Source: Planctomycetota bacterium
GTDB lineage: Bacteria; Planctomycetota; UBA8742; UBA2392
Assembly (NCBI GenBank): GCA_020848275.1
Contig: JADLAK010000101.1
Span: forward strand, 1-64,000
Reading direction: 5' to 3'
Length of the DNA stretch: 64,000 bases
Below the pieces are notes generated by a model, which did not search any database, had not been told where the DNA came from, and saw only the letters and a program-made list of their open reading frames with translations. Made by a program: the position numbers and the translations under genes. Of the stretch, positions 25,159 to 33,600 are shown in pieces. How positions within the stretch are numbered: the first letter of the stretch is position 1; each line of letters opens with the position of its first letter.

Positions 25159-26445
25159 TTACCCGGCGGTCTTTTCGGCCGCGGCCGACGCCGTCTTGGA
25201 CAGGTTGAAGATCGGCAGATAGATGCCCAGCACGACCACAAGCACGATACCGCCGAGACCGCAGATGAGGATCGGCTCGATCAGCGAGGTAATGCCGTCG
25301 ACTGTCGAGTTCACTTCTTCTTCGTAGTAGTCCGTCACGTCGTTGAGCATGTCAGGCAATGCACCCGAGTCCTCACCGACCTTGATCATCTTGGTCATCA
25401 GGCCGGGGAAGATGCCGCTTTCGCTGATTGCCTGGAACAGGCTGTAGCCCTGGATCAGTTTCTGGCGAGCCTCGATGATCGCCTGTTCAAGCACCACATT
25501 GCCCAAGGTGCGCGAGACGATTTCCAGCGACTGGTCGAGCGTGATGCCGTTGCGGATCAGCGTCGAGAGCGTCATGCAGAAGCGCGAAACGCCCGACTTG
25601 ACCACCAGGGGCCCGAACAGCGGCATTTTCATCACCAGGCGGTCCCAGTTGGCTGCGCCCGCGGGCGTTCGACGCCAGAAGTAGAACAGCAGGCCTGCGC
25701 CGATAAACACGGGAATCATGATGAACCAATAGCCCGTGAAGATCTTGCTGACGAAAATCAGCAGTTTCGTCAAGGGCGGCAGATCACCGCCGAAGCGTTT
25801 AAAGACTTCTTCGAATTGAGGAATGAGGAAGGTAAAGATACCCGCCACGATCAGGACGAAGAAGCCGGCGATGAATTTCGGGTAAGCCGAGGCCGCCTTG
25901 ATTTTCGAGATCAGTTTGTGGCGGCGTTTGAAGAACGTGCCCAACTGCTCAAGGATCTGGTCGAGCGAACCGGACACTTCGCCGGCCTCCACCATGCTCA
26001 CCATCAGCGCCGGGAAGATGTGCGGGTGCTTGCCGAATGCGGCGGAGAGCTTGGAACCCGCCTCCACGTCAAGGATGATCTGGCTCAGCGCGGGTTTGAA
26101 GGTCGGGTTTTCGGTTTCTTCGGTGATGGTTTCCAGCGAATCGATCAGCGAAAGACCGGCCTTGAGCATTGTCGCCATCTGGCGGCAAAACGCGGCGAGA
26201 TCGGAAACCTTAACTGGCTTTTGGAATAACGACTGGAAGCTGCTCTGGCTCTTGGCCTGGGCCTTGGCCTCTGTCGGCGCGTTGGAAGGACCGCCGCCGA
26301 CGCCCTGGCCCTCAGCCTTGACGCCGATGACGGTGAGCCCTGACCGCTTCAGTTCAGCGACCAGGTCGCCCACAGATGGCGCATCCTTGACCTGGTTGAC
26401 CGTCTTGCCGGACGCATCGCGCGCCGTCACGGTATAAAGCGGCAT
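25159..26445 (-). CDS. pilC: Type IV pilus / type II secretion inner-membrane platform protein (PilC/GspF)
   Basis: A 428-residue polytopic protein with two T2SF domains (about 100-225 and 300-425). Motifs include FCRQMATMLKAGLSLIDSLE and, in the second copy, RFCMTLSTLIRNGITLDQSLEIV. There are three hydrophobic segments (after AYPKFIAGFF, around YWFIMIPVFIGAGLLFYFW, and near the C-terminus). It anchors the assembly ATPases at the inner membrane. AGGAG lies 6 bases before the ATG. It is the last gene of the pilB-pilT-pilC unit and is followed by a strong terminator. PilC and GspF cannot be told apart by sequence alone; the PilT neighbour favours a type IV pilus. Confidence 0.92.
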   Translation of the reverse strand: MPLYTVTARDASGKTVNQVKDAPSVGDLVAELKRSGLTVIGVKAEGQGVGGGPSNAPTEAKAQAKSQSSFQSLFQKPVKVSDLAAFCRQMATMLKAGLSLIDSLETITEETENPTFKPALSQIILDVEAGSKLSAAFGKHPHIFPALMVSMVEAGEVSGSLDQILEQLGTFFKRRHKLISKIKAASAYPKFIAGFFVLIVAGIFTFLIPQFEEVFKRFGGDLPPLTKLLIFVSKIFTGYWFIMIPVFIGAGLLFYFWRRTPAGAANWDRLVMKMPLFGPLVVKSGVSRFCMTLSTLIRNGITLDQSLEIVSRTLGNVVLEQAIIEARQKLIQGYSLFQAISESGIFPGLMTKMIKVGEDSGALPDMLNDVTDYYEEEVNSTVDGITSLIEPILICGLGGIVLVVVLGIYLPIFNLSKTASAAAEKTAG

Positions 26446-26548
26446 AAAGTCTCCTTCGCCCGCCGAGGCGTCAATTCAAAGTGAAAACGCCAGTATACCA
26501 AAGGGCCGCCGTCCCCGGCAGCCCCGCAACTGCCAAAAGATGCGGCGG

Positions 26549-27682
26549 TTAACGCCGAATCGCGGCCCCGCCGGCAGTTTCGCCCTGGGCGCCGCCCTTT
26601 TGCGACAGCATGCGCTTCATCTGCTCGGTGTTGGTTGAACGCGACAGGCACACTTCGCGCGTGATTTCGCCGTGCACGTACAGGTTGTACAGCCACTGGT
26701 TCATCGTGATCATGCCTTCGCGCGAACCTGTCTCGAGAATGGTGTAGATCTGGTGCACTTCGTTTTCACGGATCATGTTGCGCGCCGCGGCGTTGACTCG
26801 CAGGATTTCCATCGCCAGCACGCGGCCGCCCTTGGTGCGCGGGATGAGTTGCTGCGCAATCACGCCGATCAGCACGAACGACAACTGCACTTTCGCCTGC
26901 TGCTGCTGGTTGGGCGGGAACACGTCAACAATGCGGTTGATGGTCTGCACGGCGTCGGTGGTGTGCAATGTCGCAAACACCAAGTGGCCGGTTTCGGCCA
27001 TGGTCATGGCGGCCTCAATAGTTTCAAGGTCGCGCATTTCGCCGATCAATATCACGTCCGGGTCCTGGCGCAGGATGTGGCGCAGCGCCGCGTGGAAGGT
27101 CATCGTGTCGTCGTGCACCTGGCGCTGGTTGATGATGCTGCGCTCGTGGCGGTACAGGTACTCGATGGGGTCTTCCACCGTGATGATATGGCACGACTCG
27201 TTCTGATTGATGAACTGGATCATCGCCGCCAGAGTCGTCGACTTGCCCGAGCCCGTAGGGCCGGTGACCAGCAGCAGGCCCTTGTCCTCAGTCGCAAACT
27301 GTTTGCACACTTGCGGCAGGCCGAGCTCGTCGATGGTCGGGATAGTCGAGCGGATAACGCGGATCGCCAGGCCAATGCTGCCGCGCTGCCAGTAGACGTT
27401 AAGGCGGTAGCGGCCCGCGCCGCGGCGGCCGAATGACAAGTCCATTTCGCGCGTCTTGTCGAGCTCGGCCATCTGCTTTTCGTCGAGCAGTTCCTGGGCA
27501 AGTGAGCGCGTGTCTGCGGGCGTGAGGGGCTTGAAACCTTCAATGGCGCGCAACTGCCCGTCAATGCGCAACACGGGCGGCACACCGACAGTGAGGTGAA
27601 GGTCCGACACTTCGGCGCGCCGCGTGAAGACCAGAAGGTCATCCAGGCGGACCAGTCCATCGCTAGGTGCGTTTCCGGCCAC
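26549..27682 (-). CDS. pilT: Type IV pilus retraction ATPase PilT
   Basis: A 377-residue hexameric secretion ATPase. It carries the PilT signature AIRVIR (106-111), Walker A GPTGSGKSTT (141-150), the Asp box ITVEDPIEYLY, Walker B region DPDVILIGEMRD and the His box TGHLVFATLHTTDA. The C-terminal GMITMNQWLYNLYVHGEI region matches PilT rather than extension ATPases. PilT normally depolymerises pili and drives twitching. The start at 27682 is a GTG 17 bases after the stop of pilB; its Shine-Dalgarno is weak, so coupling to pilB translation is possible. Confidence 0.94.
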   Translation of the reverse strand: MAGNAPSDGLVRLDDLLVFTRRAEVSDLHLTVGVPPVLRIDGQLRAIEGFKPLTPADTRSLAQELLDEKQMAELDKTREMDLSFGRRGAGRYRLNVYWQRGSIGLAIRVIRSTIPTIDELGLPQVCKQFATEDKGLLLVTGPTGSGKSTTLAAMIQFINQNESCHIITVEDPIEYLYRHERSIINQRQVHDDTMTFHAALRHILRQDPDVILIGEMRDLETIEAAMTMAETGHLVFATLHTTDAVQTINRIVDVFPPNQQQQAKVQLSFVLIGVIAQQLIPRTKGGRVLAMEILRVNAAARNMIRENEVHQIYTILETGSREGMITMNQWLYNLYVHGEITREVCLSRSTNTEQMKRMLSQKGGAQGETAGGAAIRR

Positions 27683-27699
27683 GAGGTCGCTTTCTTCGT

Positions 27700-29688
27700 C
27701 TAGAAGTCTTCGTAGAAGAGGCTGACCGCTTCTTCAACGGTGGTCAGGCCGTCCAGCAGTTTCATAAAACAGCTCTGGCGCAAATTGCGCATGCCCACGC
27801 GCAGGCATTCGTGTTCGAGTTCCTGCTCGGGCCGTTCATCAAGCACCATTTCGCGCAGCTTGGGCGTCATGGTCATGTACTCGTGCACGGCAAGTCGGCC
27901 CTTGTAGCCCGATCCGTGGCAGCGTTCGCAGCCCTTGCCCTTGAACAACTGGATATCCACGTCCTGCTTGAAGCTGTCCGACAATTGCTTCTTCAAGGGC
28001 GGCGTCATTTCGACGGGCTCTTTGCACTTGGAACAGATCGTGCGGATCAGGCGCTGCGAAATCGCGCAGACCAGCGACGACGTAATCATGAATCGCTCAA
28101 GGCCCATGTCCGCCATGCGCGTAACCGTCGCGACTGCGCTGTTGGTGTGGACGGTGCTGAACACCAAGTGGCCGGTGAGCGCGGCGCGGATGGCGACTTC
28201 GAGCGTTTCCTTGTCACGCATTTCGCCGACCATCACCACGTCAGGGTCCTGGCGCAGGATGCTTCGCAGCGCGCCGGCGAACGTCATGCCAATGGCCGCC
28301 TTCACCTGCACCTGGTTGATGCCCGCAAGCTGATATTCGACGGGGTCTTCGACCGTCACGACGTTCACATCGGGTGTGAACACATGCTTCAGGAATGAAT
28401 ACAGCGTGGTCGTTTTGCCCGAGCCGGTGGGGCCGGTGAGCACGATAACGCCGTGGGGCGAATTCAGAATTCGCTTCATTTCCTTGAGCGTGATCGGGTC
28501 AAAGCCGAGGTCGTTGATGTCCAGGGTCGTGGCCGTTTTGTCAAGCACGCGCATCACGATCTTTTCGCCGTGGACGACAGGCAGCGTGGATACACGCATG
28601 TCGATTTCGCGGTCCTGCACCTTCAGTTTGCATCGACCGTCCTGCGGCAGGCGGCGTTCGGCGATGTCGAGGTTGGAGATAATCTTGATGCGCGACGTGA
28701 CTGCGGCGAACAGGCGCTTGGGCGGCGCCTTGAATTCCTGGAGCGCGCCGTCAATGCGGAAGCGAACGGTAACGGTGTGTTCGAAGGGCTCAAAGTGGAT
28801 GTCCGAGGCGCGCAGCTTGATGGCCTCGAACAACGTCGCGTTGACGTACTTGACGACGGGCGCGTCCTGGGCGGCGTCGGCCGCTTCCTGGTCGATACCC
28901 TTCTTTTCCATCGCTTCCGAAATCAGCTCAGCGTCGACGTTTTCGAGGTCGTCGCCCATCTGGTCCATGCTGTATTGCTGGGCGTAATGTTTGTCGATCG
29001 CGTCGGCAATCTGCGGGCGCGTGGCGATGAAGATGCGAACCTTTTTGCCTGTCGACGTCTTTAGGTTGTCGACGGCCATCAGGTCCTGGGGCATGGCCAT
29101 GGCGACATGCAACTCGTCGCCCTCTGACTTGAAGCAGATCAGGTTGAAGCGGCGGGCGATTTTTTCGGGGATCAGCAGCACGGATTCGCTGTTGATCACG
29201 CCTTCTGCGCCGAGGTTGACCGCCTCCACGCCCATGTTGATGGCGAGGTATTTAATCAGGTCGGCTTCTTCAATTAAGCTTGCTTCCACCAGCACGCGAC
29301 CCAGCAGTTTGTTGGTCTGCTTGTGGATCTTCAGCGCGTGCTCAAGCTGGTCTTCTTCAATGACCTTGGCTTCAAGCAGCAACTCGCCCAGCCGTTTGGC
29401 TTTCTTGGCCGGGTCGGCAAAACGCGGCATGTTGGGCGAACTGCGTGCGCCGCCCTGCAACACCGAGAGGTTCGGGGCGCGGCGAGCCGGCGGAGCGCCG
29501 GGCGCCGGGACGGCGCCCGGCACAACCGAGCCGGTGCCTGATGCGGGCGGAGGCGGCGGGGCCGTCGTCTGCTGCGCAGGCGCTGCCCCGGCCGCCGTCT
29601 GTTGGGGCGCTGAGGAGACGCTGCGGACGTAACGCACCTGCTGCGACTGCGGCTTCACTTCACCGCCACTGTTGGGTTGATCCGCCAT
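27700..29688 (-). CDS. pilB: Type IV pilus / type II secretion extension ATPase PilB/GspE
   Basis: A 662-residue ATPase. After a proline/alanine-rich N-terminus (1-90) come MshEN-type helical repeats (about 97-235), which in other proteins bind c-di-GMP; then the ATPase core with Walker A GPTGSGKTT (419-427), ITVEDP-like VVTVEDPVEYQ, DPDVVMVGEMRD and the His box, and a zinc tetracysteine (C552, C555, C587, C590). It powers pilus or pseudopilus extension. AGGA lies 5 bases before the ATG. The gene sits between a TPR lipoprotein and pilT, but no pilin, secretin or prepilin peptidase gene is nearby. Confidence 0.94.
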   Translation of the reverse strand: MADQPNSGGEVKPQSQQVRYVRSVSSAPQQTAAGAAPAQQTTAPPPPPASGTGSVVPGAVPAPGAPPARRAPNLSVLQGGARSSPNMPRFADPAKKAKRLGELLLEAKVIEEDQLEHALKIHKQTNKLLGRVLVEASLIEEADLIKYLAINMGVEAVNLGAEGVINSESVLLIPEKIARRFNLICFKSEGDELHVAMAMPQDLMAVDNLKTSTGKKVRIFIATRPQIADAIDKHYAQQYSMDQMGDDLENVDAELISEAMEKKGIDQEAADAAQDAPVVKYVNATLFEAIKLRASDIHFEPFEHTVTVRFRIDGALQEFKAPPKRLFAAVTSRIKIISNLDIAERRLPQDGRCKLKVQDREIDMRVSTLPVVHGEKIVMRVLDKTATTLDINDLGFDPITLKEMKRILNSPHGVIVLTGPTGSGKTTTLYSFLKHVFTPDVNVVTVEDPVEYQLAGINQVQVKAAIGMTFAGALRSILRQDPDVVMVGEMRDKETLEVAIRAALTGHLVFSTVHTNSAVATVTRMADMGLERFMITSSLVCAISQRLIRTICSKCKEPVEMTPPLKKQLSDSFKQDVDIQLFKGKGCERCHGSGYKGRLAVHEYMTMTPKLREMVLDERPEQELEHECLRVGMRNLRQSCFMKLLDGLTTVEEAVSLFYEDF

Positions 29689-29742
29689 TGATTCCTACCT
29701 CTTCACTTCTTTGTCCGCCCACATCCATCAACCCCTGCTCCG

Positions 29743-30498
29743 TTAGTTCGGACGCTTGGGTTCTTCAGCCGGCGCCGCCGGGATGCGAGCGGTGAGCTCG
29801 ACCGGCACGGTCATGTTGCACTGCTTCTCGACGCGTGCGATGCAGGCCTTGGCCTTTTCGAACTCGCCGCGCTCGATGTGGCACTCGGCCTGGCGCAGCA
29901 GGTACATCCCAAGGCGCTCGCGGTCCACCGTCGGGTCCAGGCCGCTTTCAGTGGTCTTGGACGGGACAGCAACGAGGTCGACGGCGACGTCCGCATGCAA
30001 AATCGCCTTGTCGAACTGCTTGGCCTCGAGGTAGGCGCCCGAGAGGCAGAAGTGCGCCGTTGCCCGGTAAGGATCCTTCGACACGCAGTCATTGAGGATG
30101 TCCAGCGCCTGGTTCACGCGCCCGGCCCTCAGGTAAGCCGCGCCGAGGTTGGCCATCGTCTCGGTGTTGCTCGGGTCGTAACGCATCGCAGACTCGTAGT
30201 TCTGGATGGCGTCCGGCACCATGTTCAACGCGTCGTAAATTTTCCCGCGATTGGCGTGGGCCAGCGCGCATCGGGGCTCCTTGTCCAGGAGTTCTTCCCA
30301 CGCGTGCAGCGCGCGCGCGTAGTCCTTGTCGCGCTGATAGTTGAGCGCCTTGACATAAAGGCCCTCATCAATCGAGATCTGCTCTCCGTTTTGCGTATAG
30401 GTCTTGCCTGCGGCACAACCCACGCTCAGCGCGCCGATCAACACCAGCGCCGCCCCAACCACAAGTCCCTTGCCGAGTTTGCGCACCTGGCCCCCCAT
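29743..30498 (-). CDS. TPR-repeat lipoprotein, possible pilotin-like component
   Basis: A 251-residue protein starting at the ATG at 30498. It has a lipoprotein signal peptide: a basic n-region RKLGKGL, a hydrophobic core and the lipobox LSVGC. The mature part has at least four TPR-like helical pairs (DYARALHAWEELLDKEP, PDAIQNYESAMRYDP, VNQALDILNDCVSKDP, FDKAILHADVAVDL). TPR lipoproteins (PilF/PilW) help secretin assembly in type IV pilus systems, and this one sits directly upstream of pilB, so a similar job is plausible. The longer in-frame ORF to 30573 is unlikely because it would bury the signal peptide. Confidence 0.78.
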   Translation of the reverse strand: MGGQVRKLGKGLVVGAALVLIGALSVGCAAGKTYTQNGEQISIDEGLYVKALNYQRDKDYARALHAWEELLDKEPRCALAHANRGKIYDALNMVPDAIQNYESAMRYDPSNTETMANLGAAYLRAGRVNQALDILNDCVSKDPYRATAHFCLSGAYLEAKQFDKAILHADVAVDLVAVPSKTTESGLDPTVDRERLGMYLLRQAECHIERGEFEKAKACIARVEKQCNMTVPVELTARIPAAPAEEPKRPN

Positions 30499-30664
30499 CA
30501 CACTGGCCCAAGTCGCGCACGTTTTCGAACGTGCGCCCCTGAGCTCGGTTAAGAATATCCGCGCCGGACTCAAACGGTCAAGCGCCGCAGCTACCTCACA
30601 TTTTTCTCAATACTGCATCCCGTCACATTCCGCGGTACATCCCTTACGGCCCGCGCGCCGTTTC

Positions 30665-33600
30665 TTACATCGATTCCTTGTTCCGCAAACGTCTGCCGAC
30701 GCCCAATGCAGCGGCGGCAACAAGCAGCAACACCAGCACCAGAGGCAAGCGGCCCTGGTTGTGCGCGGCAAGTTCGCAGGAGTTGTCTTCGTCGTGGTAA
30801 GTGTCTTCTTTTTCCAGCGGGTCGCCGGGCGTGGCGGTCGCAAGGTTGATGCTGCCTCCGTTGACAATGCCCTGGAAAGCCGTGGTGCCGCCGCCGTTGA
30901 GCGCGTCGCCGGCGGTGTTGTCGATGAACACCGTGTAGGTCGGCTGCGGCACACCATCGACTGCAACCGCGGTGAAGGTGATCGACACCCAGAAGTCCTG
31001 GAAAGCCCCCGGCAGGATCACGATGTTGGTGGGCCCGAAGGTGACTTCGACAAGGTTGCCGGTTTCGGCCCAGCCGTTGGCTGTGGCGCCGTTATCGACG
31101 GTTTCAAGCAGCACTTCGCCGCCGCCCAAGCTTGCGTCGCCGTTGCCCTGCCACAACGTCAGTGACGCGATGTGGTCGATGGCGAGGTTGGTGCCGCTCT
31201 CGTTGGTCTGGATGCCGATGCGGATCGAGGTCAGCGTGAGCTCGATGGGGCTGTCCGCATCCACGCTGATGTTGAAATGCAGGGCCGACTTGATGTCGCC
31301 CGGGTTGGCGGTCTGCACGCCGGGATTGCCCGTGCCCGCATAAATGACGCCGCTGGTCGAGGCGATGGCGCGCACGCCGCTGTCCGCCGAACCCGTGGCC
31401 GCCGACGCCACATCCGTGCCGACATCGAGCGACGCGTCAATAATCTCAACCTGGATGTCGTCAACGTCCGCGCCGCCGATGATGTCGCCGATGACCATCA
31501 TGCGCATGCTGGTTCCGTTAGTGATGACCTGCGTGTCGCCGGTGAAGGTAAACGCGCCGGCGCCGGAGGGATCCTGCGAGGTCGAGAAGGGCGAATCGCC
31601 CACGCCATCGAGGTTCGTGTCAAACGTAATGAACACGTTCTCAATGTTGGTCGCGATGTTGTTGCCGCTGAAGGTCAGGCGAATGCTGTTAACCGTGATA
31701 TCCGGGTCGCTGCCCGCCGCCGCAAAAGTGGCAATCAGCAGCACCTGCGTTGTGCCCAGCCCCATCGAGACGCCAAAGGGGTTGCTCGGCGCATTACTGA
31801 CCGTGACAACGTTGTTCTGCGCCAGCGCGCCCCAGGTGATGTTGTTGATTTCGTCGGCAAGATCGTTGTCGCCGCCGATGGAGCCCGTTACGCCGGTGGT
31901 CTCGGCCTCCACCGCTGTGACGGTAAAGCCGACGCCATAATCGTCGACGGCGTTGGCGATTTTGAGGCTCGATGTGTTGACGACCATCGCCGTCACGATC
32001 AAGCCCGTATCGGTGATGTCGCTGTCGAAATGAATTTCCGAGAAACGAGCCTGGCCCACGCCGGTGCCGCCGCGCGCGTTGACGAGGTCCGGCGTCACTG
32101 ACAGGTGCGTGCCGCCCACCGTGCCGCCCAGGAAGTTGACGTTATTGAATGTGAACGTAACCACCAGGACCTCGCCGAAGTTGGCAAGCAATTGCAGGCC
32201 CGCCGCGTCGTAACCGTCGATGTCGAGGAAGCCGACATTGACGCCGCCGTCCAGCGTCATGGCATAAGCCGTGCCGCTTGCCAGCGTGATCGCCGCTTCG
32301 TTGCCCACCGAGCCCGAAGCCGCCAGGATCGAGTTGCGGCCAACGGCGAATGTCGGCGTTACGGCGTTGGGGCCTAAAATCAGCGTCGAAGCGCCGCCCA
32401 GCGACAACTGGCAGCCGTCGACGGGAAGGTCGGCGCCGCCAAGGCCCGTCGTGCCGATGGTTACGTCGCCCTGCATGGTGACCGTTGAAGACGCGGTGAT
32501 CGAAAGCGAACCGCCGTCGCCTTGCGTGCCGGCGTCGTCCGAGGCCACAGTAACGTCGCCGGTGATCAATATCGTGCCCGTCGAGGTTTCGCTCAGCGTC
32601 AGCGTGTTCTGGCCGCCGGCGTTGGCCAGGGGCACCGTTGTCGAGATAATCGTGAAGCTGCCTGCGTCGGCCACGACCACCGTCACGTCCGCACCCGCGG
32701 TGTTGCCCGCGGTGAAGGAATCAACGGCAAACGACCCGGTGTTGACCGTGATGGTCACGGCCGTTGCGGCCGCGGCAAGGCCCAGCGTATTGCCGCTGCC
32801 GTTCCAGGTGCCGTTGCCCGCCAGCGTCACGCTGCCGATCAGCAGCAGGTCGCCGTTCTGGTTGACCGTCGTCGCCGCGGCAACCGTCGCAGCAGTGAGC
32901 GAGAAGGTTCCCGTGCCGTCAATGTTGATGTTGATCGTCGCAACCACAGCGAAGCTGGTGGTGCCCGCGCCGGCAAGCGTGCCGTTGCCGGTCTCCGTGA
33001 GATCGCCGGCAAGGTTGAGCGTGCCGTTGACCGTCAGCGTGGTGCCCGTCAGCGTAAGCGAACCGCCGACGTCGAGGATTCCGTTTGCCGCCACGGTGCC
33101 GGTTGCCGCGGTCAATGTCAGGTTGCCCGCATTGATGTCGAAGGTCGCGGCCGCGCCGCTGCCCACCGTGAGCACCCCGTTGATCGTGAGGTTGCCGGTC
33201 GCGTTGAGCGTCGTGCCGTCGCTGACGGTGAAGTTGGCCGTGAAATAGTTGGCCTGGTTGTAGGTCAGCGTGGTGGTGCCGGCGCGATCAAAAGTGACGC
33301 TGCCAACCTGGATGGTCCCCGTGCTGTTCAGCGTCACGGTGGAGCCGCCGATCTGCGTGCCGTTGCCCGCGATGAAATCGGCCGTGGTAGTGACCGACAC
33401 ATTCCCGGCGATGTCGAGGGCGAAGCCGGTGCCGTCGATGGTCGTGTTATCCTGGGCAGTGACGTCACCCGTCACAATCAGGGCGCCGTCGACATTGATG
33501 ATCGAGTTGTTCTGGGCCAGCAGGCCGCCGACCGTGCCGCCGGCGTCGATTTCAACAGTACCGTTGCCGGTATTTTCAAGGTTGCCCGCGATAGTGACCG

